Source: Macrocystis pyrifera
Taxonomy: Eukaryota > Sar > Phaeophyceae > Laminariales > Laminariaceae
NCBI GenBank assembly: GCA_031763025.1
Contig: JASSKH010000002.1
Location: 16,714,468-16,778,467, forward strand
Direction: 5' to 3'
DNA: 64,000 nucleotides
The translations under genes were made by a program, and so were the position numbers. This document shows positions 1-12,400 of the stretch, piece after piece (position 1 is the stretch's first letter; each line of letters opens with the position of its first letter). Below the pieces are notes generated by a model. The model was given only the letters and a program-made list of their open reading frames with translations. It was not told where the DNA came from and did no database searches.

Positions 1-199
1 AATCAAGAGTGAAAGAGTAACTATCACATAGGCCATATATTGTTCACATCTTCTCGCGCAGTCATAGTTGTCTCGTTGAGTTCACGACACTATAATGGGA
101 TTGCATGCTCTGGGCTGTAGGCTCTCTGCCATCAATCCACATTGTTGCAAAGGAGTAATATGTTTCCCAAAAATGTCACTACCGAGTACGTAGGATCAA

Positions 200-1700
200 A
201 ATACTTCTGAGCAGCAGTGAGAGCAGTTTGTTGCAAAAAACAAAATGGCTGGCGTTGCTGCTGAAGAGCGCCGTGGGTTGGGTTTTACAAGACAAGGTAA
301 TATAATAATTTCTCTGCTTTCCCTTGCTATACTATTGCCGCCGCAGAGCGCAGAGTATTTCTCCATTTATGTTGGCTGTCGTGGGCTGTGCGAGACGAGC
401 AAATATCATCCTTTCCCCACGAACGGCGTATGACATCTTCATGGCTTTGGCTTTCTTCGATCTTGATCGACGAAGTTTTCTCTTTTTTGTTGTTGTTGTT
501 TGTTGCTGAAGAGCGCTTCGGGTTGGGTTTTGACTTGGGTTTTTTTCTTTCTGTTTTCCTTTGCTTTATCGCCGCAGAGCGTAGCTTATATGTCCATTTT
601 ACCCGTCGCGGGCTGTACGGGACAAGGAAATATCATACCTTCCCCACGAACGGTATTATTATATTACATCTTCATTTTGGCTTTCTTCGATTTGAACACA
701 GATGAATTCTCGGATAGAGAAGATAAATTCTCCATTTACCTCTCATGGGCTGTACGGGACAAGATAAAACATCATACTTTTCCCACGAACGGTACGTATA
801 TTGTACCTTCATGGCGTTGGTTTTCCTTAATCGTCGCAGGCGAACGTAAGGATTCTCGGTTGCCTGTCGTGCGTCGTAAGGGCCAACTTGAGTCGCTTTG
901 GTACACTGGGGGTGTGATCGTTTTGGGGAAAGATAATTGGCTGGATCCGAGGTCGGTGTGCGGCAGAGTGTAGGAAATGATACATTGATACATTTGTGTT
1001 TGATGCTTTAGTCCTTGCGTCCGGGAACATATATATGTTAAGGTCTCAGTCCGTTGGGCTATTGGCACAAGGTTAACCGATCACATACCCAGTCTAAACC
1101 TTGAAACATTCTCCCCCCCTGAAACGGACCGGATATATATATATATATATATTATTAGTGTTAAGGTATTGTTTGAAGTATTTTGTTCACGTTGTCAAGC
1201 ATTGTGTGTTTGTCGATTTGCATCGACGATTTCTCTTTGTTGGCGTCATTTTTGCTGAAGAGCGCTGTGAGTTGCGTTTAGAAGATAGGGAGTATCATAC
1301 TTTCGCTGGGTTTTCTTTCGCTTTATTTTGCAGAGCATATATTATTTCTCCATTATAAGTTATTTCCTGTCGTGGGCTGTACGGGACGAGAAATTATAAT
1401 GCCTTCCCCAGGAACGGTTTATGACATCTTCTCCATGGCGTTGGCTTTCTTCGATTTGGTTTGTCGAGGTTGATCGAGGTTTCCTCTTTTTTGTCGTTGT
1501 TGCTGAAGAGTGCTGTGGGTTGGGTTTTGGGGGACAAGAGAAAATCATACACACACGTGGATTTTCTGTTTCGCTTTGCTTTTGTGCCGCAGAGCGTAGA
1601 TTATGTATGTATCCATCAATAACTACCTGCTGTGGGTTGTATGGGAAGAGTAAATATCATACTTTTTCCACGAACGTGTACAATGCTGCGGTCAACATCA
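200..1700. repeat. R1 dispersed/tandem repeat block
   Basis: Diverged units of about 150-260 bp follow one another. Each carries a core near GTCGTGGGCTGTACGGGAC (about 376, 605, 746, 1371, 1632). A GCTGAAGAGCGC box (about 260, 506, 1255, 1503) and a GCCGCAGAGCG box come before it, and a CCCCACGAACGGTAT box comes after. Open frames here are short, mutually overlapping and differ between units, so no gene is called. The same family recurs at 4.85-5.8 kb and 17.86-20.3 kb. Confidence 0.8.
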
Positions 1701-1898
1701 CAATAAAAAAGCGCGGTTGTTGGACACTCTGAGTGATTTATGCTCGAATGGTCGTTATTGGAATTATTTTTCAGTTCTGCTGCAAGGTGTCCTGATACTC
1801 AAGTGCGTCACCGAAAATGTAAATGAAATAATAGGTAACGACGTCCATCGGCCGAGCCCCCGGGTCACCAGCCGTCGAATCTGTCGCTCATTATTCGT

Positions 1899-2142
1899 CC
1901 TTCCGACTATTACTCATTGCCGTCGGGGATTCGTCCAACATGTGGGTTCGTGAAAAAAACTGCCATTTGCAGTAGTTAGCTAAGCTGCGGGGCCTTAAGC
2001 TTCAACGGCGGCCTTAAGCCCCTTCCGACTATTACTCATTGCCGTCGGGGATTCGCCCAACATTTCTCACGAGCCCTTGGCATCGGAAACTGCCATTTGC
2101 AGTAGATAGCTAACCTGCGGGGCCTTAAGCTTCGACGGCGGC
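1899..2142. repeat. 122-bp tandem duplication
   Basis: The segment starting CCTTCCGACTATTACTCATT at 1899 recurs at 2021. It includes the phrases GCCGTCGGGGATTCG and CTGCGGGGCCTTAAGCTTC. Copies differ by small indels. The rest of 1720-2340 shows nothing else I can assign. Confidence 0.75.
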
Positions 2143-2339
2143 CATTAAGCCGCCGGGGAAGCGTCCTTGTATATATAACATTAGTCGGATTTGTGCCGAT
2201 ACCTCACAGGCCTCCGTTGCCCTTAGCTCGCGTTCTCAGCGCTTGCGGGACCACCTTTTCGGATCAATTTCCAACCTTATCGTCTTCGTTTTTGCGTTGC
2301 CGAGCAGCGAGGAAAAGGGCAGGTTTTGAATTCGAAGCT

Positions 2340-2470
2340 TTGCCTCTTTTTGTTTGGGCTGCTTCCGTCTGTGCAGTGGAGTTTCGGAGGTTTCACGTTT
2401 GCCTGATTTCGATTTCTCTGCGATCGTGTTGCGATGTTCCTTTGATGATGTCCTGCGACATCGCCAAACT
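2340..2470 (+). repeat. R4 repeat, copy 1
   Basis: The sequence runs from TTTGGGCTGCTTCCGTCTGTG through GTGGAGTTTCGGAGGTTTCA to TCCTTTGATG. It returns at 4015-4215 and 6085-6290, with a fragment at 3718-3760. The later copies continue into a shared tail (GACGTATCTGCGAG, GCCGTGCTGTGGGG). No coding signal is conserved among copies. Confidence 0.65.
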
Positions 2471-2679
2471 GTTAAACAGGACATAATTTAACAGCAGTAG
2501 ACTAATATTATCAATAATAGTGTGGTGAACCAGATGGAATACAAGGTAAAACAGTCTTTTTGTTTACCTCGGAGAGAGATCATTTTTTTTAATCCCCTGT
2601 TTTCTGCACGTCAGCTAAACACGTTTTTTTCCGATCTTTTGCACAACCCATTATTTATGTTCGCCCTTATTTTTTTGCT

Positions 2680-3165
2680 CCTTTCTGCGAGGCGTCGTAT
2701 ATAACCGAGATCCGGGGCCGGTCATAGAGCAGGCTCTACCCCCCCCTCGCCACTGTTGTCAAGTATAAAAAGGAGCACTGCCTGGTGTGCATTACTCCTT
2801 ACTGCACTACAGCAACAGATACACTGACTGGTGTGTTGTTCAATTGATGTCCTGCGTGTTAATTTTGCAGGGGAGATTAACCCCTTTAGTACTACAGTCC
2901 CGTTTTGGAGACAAACCACTCTATTTTGTTTTGCTCCTTCTGCGCAGCGTCGTATATGACCTAGATCCGCGGTCGGTCATAGAGCAGGCTCTTCTTTCCC
3001 CCCCCACACTTTTGCCAACCATAAAAAGGACCACTGCCTGGTGTGCATTACTATCTACTGCACTAGAGCAGCAACAGATAAAGTGACCGGTGTTTTGTTC
3101 AATTGATGTCTTGCGTGTTATTTTTGAAAGGGAAATTAACCCCTTTAGTAGTGCAGTCCCGTTTT
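2680..3165 (+). repeat. 255-bp direct repeat with TATA-like box and piggyBac-type end
   Basis: Two direct copies, with GCGTCGTAT at 2692 and again at 2947, share the order: GGTCATAGAGCAGGCTCT, a C-run, (T)ATAAAAAGGA at about 2764 and 3021, CACTGCCTGGTGTGCATTAC, then GGGGAGATTAACCCCTTTAG or its equivalent. Each copy ends in a piggyBac-like terminal repeat. The solo end at 2877-2918 follows a TTAA (2877-2880). The TATA-like box upstream of this end could be a relic promoter of a longer element; that is inference. Confidence 0.65.
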
Positions 3166-3228
3166 GGGAAAAAGGTCCATGAAATTGTAGTGGTTTGTCC
3201 CCAAAACGGGACTGCAGTACTAAAGGGG
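3140..3228. mobile_element. piggyBac-like MITE, 89 bp, TTAA-flanked
   Basis: Terminal inverted repeats of about 29-30 bp begin CCCCTTTAGTA at 3140 and end TACTAAAGGGG at 3228. They match over their length with one or two differences. The element is flanked on both sides by TTAA (3136-3139 and 3229-3232). TTAA target duplication with CCC-starting ends is the known signature of piggyBac-superfamily elements. It has no coding capacity, so it would be mobilised in trans. Related ends lie at 2881 and 3789. Confidence 0.85.
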
Positions 3229-3429
3229 TTAATGGCTTGATCCGAGGGACCAAAATATGAAACAAAATTTTTATCGGGACGTGTTTGATCAGGTACGCAT
3301 CAATCTATGCGGTGGCATCCCGGCGATACCTTTTTTTTATGTAAACCGATCACATACGCACGCTTTTGTCGTGGAGTTCGTTTGTGATTGGACTTCTGAG
3401 CAGCAGTGAGATCACTACTATTACCTTTA

Positions 3430-3660
3430 ACTAATAACAATCAACTACCTTGTACGTAGGACGAAATACTTCTGAGCAGCAGTGAGAGTTGTTTTAAATT
3501 AGAGCAGTACGTTGCAAAAAACAATAGGCTGAGAATATAAGAACTATTATTTTAATAGAGTATTCCGTGTGTTTGTCGTGTATTTTGTTGTTCTTGACGT
3601 CGTCTCCCCGAATTAAAAAAATTAAGATTTCCCCTTATTACGGTATATTAACTCTATCAC
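3430..3660. repeat. R3 satellite monomer (isolated copy)
   Basis: It carries the R3 signposts in order: ACTACCTTGTACGTAGGA, TTCTGAGCAGCAGTGAGAG, CAGTACGTTGCAAAAAA, GGCTGAGAATA, TTGTGTGTTTGTCG variants, then CGTCTCCCCGAATT. Further diverged copies occur at 4252-4460 and 4560-4690. Confidence 0.7.
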
Positions 3661-3788
3661 CCACTCGCCAATCCCCTCTGTTCAAGCATGCCAACGATTC
3701 AATACCTTTGTTAGGCTGGTTCCGATTTCGCTGCGATCGTGTGTAACGTTCCTTTGATGCCTGAGTGTTAGTTTTTGGGGGGAGACTA

Positions 3789-3916
3789 GCCCTTTTAGTA
3801 CTGCAGTCCCGTTTGAGAGACATACCACATGAATAATACTGCAGTCTCGTTTTGGAGACAAACCAGATGAAATTAGAGTGGTTTATCCCCAAAACGGGAC
3901 TGCAGTGCTAAAGGGG
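3789..3916. mobile_element. second piggyBac-like MITE (degraded left flank)
   Basis: The right end has an AAACGGGACTGCAG core, finishes CTAAAGGGG at 3916 and is followed by TTAA at 3917-3920. The left end starts CCTTTTAGTACTGCAG near 3790, but its flank reads CTAG instead of TTAA. An internal extra copy of the ACTGCAGTCTCGTTTTGG phrase near 3838 makes it longer than the 89-bp relative. The subterminal phrase GTGGTTT(A/G)TCCCC is shared with the first MITE. Confidence 0.75.
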
Positions 3917-4014
3917 TTAACGGCTTGATCCGAGGAACCAAAATATTAAACACATTTGTATCGGGACGTCTTTGATCAGGTACGTATCAATCTCAATCTC
4001 TCATTTTGAACGTT

Positions 4015-4215
4015 CGGGCTGCTTCTGTGTGTGTGCTGTGGAGTTTCGGAGATTTCACGTTCGCCTGATTTTGATTTCGCTGTGATCGTGTTGTGACGTT
4101 CCTTTGATGTCCTGCGACTTCTGGCGTGGAAAAATTGACGTATCTGCGAGTTGATGAGCCTATTCTCGCCGTGCTGTGGGGGACGTCGCGGTGGCAGCTT
4201 AGACGAATGGTTTTC
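4015..4215 (+). repeat. R4 repeat, copy 2
   Basis: It shares GTGGAGTTTCGGAGATTTC, GATTTCGCTGTGATCGTG and CCTTTGATGTCCTGCGACTT with the copies at 2340 and 6085. It also shares the tail TGACGTATCTGCGAG and GTGCTGTGGGGGACGTCGCG with the 6085 copy. Confidence 0.65.
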
Positions 4216-4849
4216 ACAATAACCATCATCACTATTATTACTATTAATCAAGAACTGCCGAGTACGTACGTAGGAGGATTAAATACGTCCGAGCAGTAGT
4301 GATAGTTGTTAAAATTACCGTTTAGCACGTAGCAGAACCAAATAGGCTGAAAATAGAAGAACTAATATAATAAAGAATTTTGTGTGTTCATGGTGAATTT
4401 CGTTTTCTTGATTTCGTCTCCCCGATATCAGAAAGTAAGCAATTTCCCTTACTCCATACTATTATGGGGGACCATAGTAGATGGAACCATTTTTTTTTGG
4501 TAAAAATAGGTAAATATATAAGTTTTTGTGTGTACCGTATGTGCTATTTACTATGGTCCTCCGTAATAGCATATAATTTCGTCGCCTCGAATTAGAAATA
4601 AACCATTCCCCGTACTCAACGAACTTCAAAATGAATATACTACAACAATTACAATAACCGTCATTATCACTACTACTACACAACTACCGAGACGCATTGA
4701 ATAATGAATTAAAAAATCAATGAATGCGTAACGAGTCGTCCCACGGTCTGTGTTTTGGAGGGTAAAAACAAAATACCACCTGCCGTGAGTTCTCGCCCCT
4801 AGATCATGAGATGGTCGATTGGGCCTGTTTTTCATTTGTACTGGGTGAG

Positions 4850-5800
4850 GAATGAGTTTGTTGGTTTTGGAGCACTATATTTTGTGTGTCCGACTTATTC
4901 AATGGGTTCTGAAGTAAGTTGTCTGTCGTGTGTTGCACGGGACAAGAGTAGTAGTCGTTTGGGTTGAAAATCGGTTTCTGACTTTGGCGGTTGGGGTATT
5001 ATAGGTATTTTGTTCACGTTGTCGAGTACTACTGTATTTGTTTGTCGATGTTGATCGAGATTTTCTCTGTGTTGGCGTCATTGCTGAAGAGCGCTGTGGG
5101 TTGGGTTTTCGAAGACAACAAGGTAAGACGATACTTTCCGTGTTTTCGCTCGCTTTATTGCCGCAGAGCGCAGATTTTTTGCCTATTTATATTAGCTGTC
5201 ATGGGCTGTACGGGACGAGAAATATCATGCCTTTCCCACGAACGATGCATTACATCTTCATGGGTTTGGTTTTCTTTGAATTCGTTTGCAGTAGATGTTG
5301 ATCGAGGTTTTCTCTTTTTTGTTGTGATTGCTGAAGCGCGCTTCGGGTTGGGCTTTGATGGATTTTTTCTGTTATCTTTTGCTTAATCGCCGCAGAGCGT
5401 AGCTTATTTCTCCATCACCTGTCGCGGGCTGTACGGGACGAGAAAATATCATACCTTCCCCACGAGCGGTATATCACATCTTCTTCGCTTTGGCTTTCTT
5501 CGATTTGTCGCAGGTGGTCGTAGATAGATTCTCGGATAGAGTAGATAAATTCTCCATTATTAGATGTTGTGGGCTATACGGGACAAGAGAAAATCTCATT
5601 ATTTTCCCACGAACAGTATATTATACATTCATGGCGGTGGTTCTCTTCATTCGTCGCGGGCGAACGTAATGGTTCTCGGTTGCCTGTCGTGCGTCGTACG
5701 GGACAACTTGAGTCGCATTGGTACACTGATGTGATTGTTTGTGGGAAATATTATTGGATTGATCCGAGGGTGGTGTACGGCATAGTGTAGGAAAACGTTG
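4850..5800. repeat. R1 repeat block, second
   Basis: R1 cores lie near 5197, 5425 and 5567. The block leads into the segment TTGCCTGTCGTGCGTCGTACGG (about 5679), also found near 860, 18711 and 19967. It then passes directly into the SINE-like segment at 5820, so R1 and the SINE-like unit travel as one composite. Confidence 0.75.
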
Positions 5801-5819
5801 TTGTTTGGTGCTTGATTCA

Positions 5820-6015
5820 TTGCGTCCGGAAACATCCATTCGTTAAGGTCTTAGTCCGTTGGGCTATTGGTAAAACGTTCACCGATCGCCTACCCCATCT
5901 AAGCCTTACTACGCTCTTCCCCCCTGGAACGGACCGGATATACGGGTTGTCGTGTCACCAACACGCGGTTCCAATTTTTGGGGATCCAGAAGCATTTTTT
6001 CAGGTCCTTGACATG
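5820..6015 (-). repeat. SINE-like unit, partial copy
   Basis: On the minus strand it contains the A-box-like string TAGCCCAACGG (complement of 5855-5868) followed by the GACTAAGACCTTAACG context. The arm beyond, with GGACCGGATATACGGG and GGGGATCCAGAAG on the plus strand, matches 18900-19280. The B box seen at 19.07 and 19.35 kb is not present in this copy. A shorter fragment lies at 1037-1135. Confidence 0.6.
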
Positions 6016-6084
6016 GAGAAAGTCACTTTCTTTGTATAAAGCGTTTTAGTAGTGGCGGGCTTTGCCTTCCAAGCTTCGGTTCTT

Positions 6085-6290
6085 TTGTTCGGGCTGGTTC
6101 TGTCTGTGCTGTGGAGTTTCGGAGGTTTCATGCTTGCCTGATTTCCATTTCGCTGCGATCGTGTTGTGACGTTTCTTTGATGTCCTGCGACTTCTGGAGT
6201 GGGATATCTGACGTATCTACGAGCTGATGTGCCTATTTGCGCCGTGCTGTGGGGAATGTCGCGGTGGCATCCCAGAGGGATGGTTTTCAA
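6085..6290 (+). repeat. R4 repeat, copy 3
   Basis: It has the same order of phrases as the copy at 4015-4215 and is about 90% alike by eye, ending at GGATGGTTTTCA before R3 sequence starts. Confidence 0.65.
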
Positions 6291-6299
6291 CAACAATCA

Positions 6300-7114
6300 T
6301 CACTAGTACTACTATTAATATTAATAAACAATTACCGAGTACGTAGGATTCAACAGTGCTGAACAGCAGTGAGAAATGTTAAAGTTACAGTACGTAGCAA
6401 AAAAAAAAAAAACAAGCTAAGAATAAAATAACTATTATCATGAAGTTTTTTGTGTGTTTGTCGTTTATTTCTTCTTGATTTCATGTCCCCGAATTCAGAA
6501 AATAAGTAATTTCCCTTACTATATTATTTATATGACCCACTTGCCCTTCCCCTCTGTTCAACTATTAATAAATAATAACTGCCGAGTACGTAGGATTAAA
6601 ATTTTCTGAACAGCAGTGGGAGTTGTTAAAATTTCAGTACGTAGCAAAAAATATTATAAGAAGAGTATTTTGTGTGTTTGTCGAGTATTTTCTCTTCTTG
6701 ATTTCGTCTGCCCGAATTCAGCAAACAAACAATTTCCCTTACTATATTAATTGTATGACCCACTTGCCCTTCCCCTCTGTTCAACTAACAATAAACAACT
6801 ACCGAGTTCGTGGAATTAAATATTTCGGAACAGCAGTGAGAGTTGTTAAAATTACAGTACGTAGAAAAAAAAGTAGGCTGAGAGAACAACTATTATAATA
6901 CCAGGGTAGAGTATTTTGTGTATTTGTCGTGTATTTTCATTTCTAGATTTGGTATCCACGAATTCAGAAAATAATTAATTTCCCTTACTATATAAATTCT
7001 ATGACCCACTCCCCCTTGCCCTCTGTTCAACTGTTACTAGTAAAAAAATAACTACCGAGTACGTAGGATTAAATATTTCTGAGCAGCAGTGAGAGATGTT
7101 AACATCACAGTACG
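6300..7114. repeat. R3 satellite array
   Basis: Head-to-tail monomers are marked by ACCGAGTACGTAGGATT-type boxes near 6334, 6591, 6801 and 7054, a spacing of 210-257 bp. Each has the CAGCAGTGAGAG, CAGTACGTAGCAAAAA, TGTGTGTTTGTCG and CCCGAATTCAGAAAATAA phrases. The array resumes at 7971 after an insertion, and again at 16622 beyond the tyrosine-recombinase element. Confidence 0.85.
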
Positions 7115-7970
7115 TATGGTCCAGGCAGAACAATTTTTCCGAAGGAGGTACCAGTTTTTTCTCCGTCATTTTTGAGAATTGACACATGAAACAAAGTGCT
7201 CCAGAATCGCGCGGCCTAGAGGAATCCGAAACCGGTCTTGAAAAAAAAAAATCCGTGGGCAACGTTTTTTTTTTTTTATTGGGGGAAAAATCACCCCGAA
7301 ATTACTCCGAAATGTTGGAAAAAAATGATCCGAATCGAAATAAAAATTAGAGACGACGCCCATCGCATACCTGGTTCATCAAGAAGACACATGTATGTAT
7401 ACAGTAGTAGGTAAAGTAATGTGTTATATGTATATCCACAGTGATGCATCTGTCCATAGACGATAATACACATGTCGTATGCACTATAAAGATTCACGAA
7501 AAGGCTTTTCTCGGCCCACAGAAATTTTTTCGAAAAAAAAACGAACTCATCTAGTGTCCAAGTCCAATTTATCCGAATCCGAGGAGGTTTTCGACATCCA
7601 TCGAGCAGATTTTTTGCGATACTCTCCACAGGTGGAAACGGGAAAAGTGGGTTTTTCGCCTACATCTCGCTTCGCATTAGATAAAAATAAAGTGCTCTTT
7701 CCAGGAATTTGCCCCTGGACGCGATGCGTTCAAAACCGGTGGGGGAAAAAAAATGACACGTTTGTCGACCTCCAAAATCTTAGCCATTTTTTTGTCGGAT
7801 AAACGAATTACTCCGATGCAACGAAGAAATATATATATATGAAGTGATGGTTTGATCTGTCGGAAACAAAGTTTTCCGGCAAGATAGTTTATGTCTTCTG
7901 CAAATAAGTGACCACCTCAAAACAAACTCAATATGTGAATGTCGAACTTCTGGAAATATTGTTTGCTATA
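7115..7970. mobile_element. unclassified ~0.86-kb insertion in R3
   Basis: An R3 monomer is cut exactly between CAGTACGTA (7108-7116) and GCAAAAAAAAG (about 7971). The intervening sequence is unlike anything else in the window and has no convincing coding frame. The two borders both read TA, which would fit a TA target, and the termini share only a weak inverted similarity (CAATTTTTCC against CAATATTTCC). I cannot name a family. Confidence 0.5.
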
Positions 7971-8330
7971 GCAAAAAAAAGTAGACTGAGAATAGAATAA
8001 CTATAATAATTAGGTATTTGTGTGTTTGCCTTGCATTTTCTTTTCTTGATTTCGTCTCGCCGAACTCAGAAAAATAATAATTTCTCTTACTATATTAACT
8101 AAATGACCAACCTGCCCTTCCCCTCTGTTCAAATATTCATAAACAACTACCGAGTACGTAGGATTTTATAAATTTTGAATCAAATTTTGCTGAACAGCAG
8201 TGAGAGTTGTGAAAATTACAGTACATAGCAAAAAAAAAAAAAGGCTGAGAATAGAAAAACTATCATAAGAAGAGTATTTCGTAAGTTTGTCGTGTATTTT
8301 CTTTTCTTGATTTCGCATCCCCAAATTCAG
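7971..8330. repeat. R3 satellite, continuation
   Basis: It completes the interrupted monomer and carries one more, with ACCGAGTACGTAGGATT at about 8148. It stops abruptly at CCAAATTCAG (8321-8330), where the tyrosine-recombinase element begins. Confidence 0.8.
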
Positions 8331-8333
8331 ACA

Positions 8334-8585
8334 GCGTAGTATCTCTAAGTTCACGTGAGATGCTTGTTTTGTTCACAACCGCCGGAATTAATTAGATTTA
8401 TAGTCATGGGCTCTACCGACGGAAACTAAATGGCTTAATTTGTTCAGAGGCAGAGAGAAGAGAAGAACGACCATACTCGTCCCGTGCCCCCTCCTGGCTT
8501 CTCGTGATAGGTGCACAAGTAGAGCACGGCACTGCTCGCTACCGATTGATAGGGCTAGAGGCTAGGACTATTGTTGTGGTTTCTG
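8334..8585 (+). repeat. A1, left split direct repeat
   Basis: It is homologous to A2 (14818-15055), A3 (15421-15658) and A4 (16020-16258). Shared phrases are GCGTAGTATCTC, AAGTTCACGTGAGATGC, GGGCTCTACCGACGGAAACT, CCCGTGCCCCCTCCT and GCTTCTCGTGATAGGTGCAC. Similarity fades after GTGGTTTCT near 8585, which sets the inner limit of repeat A. Confidence 0.8.
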
Positions 8586-9440
8586 TCGTGGTTTCTCTGT
8601 TGCGGTTCCTCTTCACGACAGCAGCAGCAGCAACAACAGCGGCGGTTGGCGGGCTGCAGCATGCAAAGGGAGGAGGACGAGCAGGGGCGACACACGGTTT
8701 CCCAGTACGTGTGCAAGAGACGTGCGAACGAACCGAGGGTCTGGGAATGTTCGGGGGTTTTAGACCTTGAATTCGATCACAATTGGGCTGTCGACTCTGA
8801 TGCACAATGACTCACAAGCCTGCCTCATGCGCCTGCAAGCATCGTCACCTCGCTCGCTCGGGGCCGCCAGCCATTATTTTTCCCACGAGGGTTTTTTTTT
8901 TTCTTGGCCGGTTCCCTCCAGTGGATGGGTAAGGTGCTTGTACACGCATTAAGGATAGTACGGGTAGAAGGAAAGATGTTTCGCTAATCAGCCGTTCACA
9001 GCAGGGAACAACTGATGATGTTCGTAACAGCATAGACCTGACTCGTACATCAAGTAGAGATATTTGGTCGAGACGAGTGTACCACCGGAGCAGAGGGCAC
9101 AAATTCTGTACCAGATATATCCGCTACCGTAAAGGCCGTGCCAAGGAACGGAGATACATACCCGCACACAGAGTATTGGAATACTGATGAACACCTGAAC
9201 GGACGGTTTATGTGCTGTACGAGCACATACCAGTTTTGTTTTTTTTCCTCGCAGACATGCCGCAACCAGCAATGGGGATACATACTCGCACGTACCGGCA
9301 TATACTTGACGTATACCTGGTATCCTCGATCTCACAACTGACGCTTTTTATTTTCTGATATGTATGAGCAACGCTACTTTGCCAGTGCCGTCGGCCCTTG
9401 GCCCTGTCCGTCACTAACGATACAGACCATACGCACACGT
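8586..9440. other. interior of element, no recognisable gene
   Basis: It contains a short CAG/CAA run (8621-8640) and then unique sequence. No frame shows protein motifs. The phrase GGTACGGGTAGAAGGAAA near 8958 has a weak relative near 21975 (CACGGGTAGAAGGAAA). Confidence 0.5.
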
Positions 9441-12400
9441 CGCGAGATGCACAGTGCTGCTGTATGTACCAACAATGCTGTGCCGGTGCACTAAAAGGCG
9501 GTTGACGGTGAGGGACCTTAGGCCGGTTTAGGTCTCGTGGCCGGCCCCAACGCGTCGACCCTCGGCCCGTCCCTTCCTATGAATGGCGATATATATCATA
9601 CACGTCGTGAGGCAAAACGTACTGCTTCCCGTACCAACAACGCTGTGCCGGTGCACTAAAGGCGGTCGATGGTGAGGGAACATATGCCGGTGAAGGTCTC
9701 GTGGCCGGCGCCGAAGCGTCGGCTTGCGGCCCGTCCCTCACTAACGATACATATCATGCACGTTGCGAGACAATATGTACTGCTGTATGTTCCAACAACG
9801 CTGTGCCGGTGCACTAAAAGGTGGTCGATGGTGAGGGAATATATGCCGGCGCAAGCCTCGTGGCCGGCGCCAATGCCTCGGCCCTTGGCCCGTCCCTCAT
9901 TAACGATACATATAATAAACGTCACGGTACACAACGAACGGCGTATGTAATAACACCGCTGTGCCGGCGCTAGAAGGCGGTCGATGGTGAGGGACTATGT
10001 GCCGGTGCACGGCCTGGGGCCGGCGCCGATGCGTCGACCCTTGGCCCTGCCCCTCGCTAACGTTTTATCATACGCGTAGCGATAAACATATAGCGACAGA
10101 TATCATACACGTTGTGAGACACAATGTACTGCTGTACGTACCAACAACGCTGTGGCGGTGCACTAAAAGGCGGTCGATGGTGAGGGAATATATGCCGGTG
10201 CAGGTCTCGTGGCCGGCGCGAGCGCATCGGCCTGTGGCCCGTCTCTCACTAAGGATACATGTCATCCACGTTGCGAGACACGGTGAATTGCTGCTAGTTC
10301 CAAAGACGCTGTACCGGTGCACTAAAAGGCGATCGATGGTGAGGGACTATGTGTCGGCTCAGGCCTCGTGGCCGGCGCCAACGCGTCGGCCCTTGGCCCG
10401 TCCCGCACTGACGATACATATAATAAACGTCGCGGTACACAACGAACGATGTATGTAACAACACCGCTGTGACGGCGCACTAGAAGGCGGTCGATGGTGA
10501 GGGATTATGTGCCGGTGCACGGCTTGGGGCCGGCGCCGATGCGTCGACCCTTGGCCCTGCCCCTCATTAACGATACTTGTCATACGCGTCGCGATAAATA
10601 TATAACGATATATATCATACACGTTGCGAGACACAATGTATTGCTGTACATACCAACAACGCTGTGCTGGTGCACTGAAAGGCGGTCGATGGTGAGAGAA
10701 TATATGCCGGTGTAGGTCTTGTGGCCGGCGGCAACGCCTCGGCCCTTGGCCCGTCACTCATTAACGATACATAGCAAAGACATTGCGAGACACATGTACT
10801 GCTGTATGTTGCAACGACGCTGTGCCGGTGCACTAGAAGGAGGTCGATGGTGAGGGACTATGTGCCGGTGCACGGCCTGGGGCCGGCGCCGATGCGTCGA
10901 CCCTTGGCCCTGCCCCTCACTAACGTTTTATCATACGCGTAGCGATAAATATATAGCGACAGATATCATACACGTTGTGAGACACAATGTACTGCTGTAC
11001 GTACCAACAACGCTGTGGTGGTGCACTAAAAGGCGGTCGATGGTGAGGGAATATATGCCGGTGCAGGTCTCGTGGCCGGCGCTAGCGCATCGGCCTGTGG
11101 CCCGTCTCTCACTAAGGATACATGTCATCCACGTTGCGAGACACGGTGAATTGCTGCTAGTTCCAAAGACGCTGTACCGGTGCACTAAAAGGCGATCGAT
11201 GGTGAGGGACTATGTGTCGGCTCAGGCCTCGTGGCCGGCGCCAGCGCGTCGGCCCTTGGCCCGTCCCGCACTATCGATACATATAATAAACGTCGCGGCA
11301 CACAAGAACGATGTATGTAACAACACCGCTGTGCCGCCGCACTAGAAGGCGGTCGATGGTGAGGGACTATGTACCGGTGCACGGCTTGGGGCCGGCGCCG
11401 ATGCGTCGACCCTTGGCCCTGCCCCTCATTAACGATACTTGTCATACGCGTCGCGATAAACACATAGCGATATATATCATACACGTTGTGAGACACAATG
11501 TACTGCTGTACGTACCAACAACGCTGTGCCGGTGTACTAAAAGGTGGTCGATGGTGAGGGAACATATGCCGGTGCAGGTCTCGTGGCCGGCCCCAACGCC
11601 TTGGCCTGTGGCCCGTCCCTCATTAACGATACATAGCATACACGTGGCGAGACATAATGTACTGCCGTATGTTGCAACGATGCTGTGCCGGTGCACTGGA
11701 AGGCGGTCGATGGTGAGGGACTATGTGCCGGCGCAGACCTCGTGGCCGTCGCCAACGCGTCGGCCCTTGGCCCGTCCCTCACTAACAATACATATAGTAA
11801 ACGTCGCGGTACACAACGAACGATGTATGTAACAACACCGCTGTGCCGGCGCACTAGAAAGCGGTCGATGGTGAGGGATTATGTGCCAGTGCACGGCTTA
11901 GGGCCGGCGCCGATGAGTCGACCCTTGGCTTTGCTCCTCACTAACGATACTTACCATACGCGTCGCGACGAGTATAGCAATATATATATATCATACACGT
12001 TGTGAGACACAATGTACTGCTGTACGTACCAACAACGCTGTGCCGGTGCACTAAAAGGCGATCGATGGCGAGGGAATATATATGCCGGTGCAGGTCTCGT
12101 GGCCAGCGCCAACGGGTCGGCCTGCGTGGCCCGTCCCTCACTAACGATACGTATCATACACGTTGCGAGACACAATGTACTGCTGTGTATTCCAAGGACG
12201 CCGTGCCGGTGCACTATAAGGCGATCGATGGCGAGGGACTATATGCCCGCGCAGGCCTCGTGGTCGGCGCCAACGGGCCGGCCCTTGGACCGTCCCTCAC
12301 TAACGATACATATAATAAACGTCGTAGTACACAATGAACGATGTATGTAACAACACCGCTGTGCCGCCGCACTAAAAGGCGGTCGATGGTGAGGGAATAT

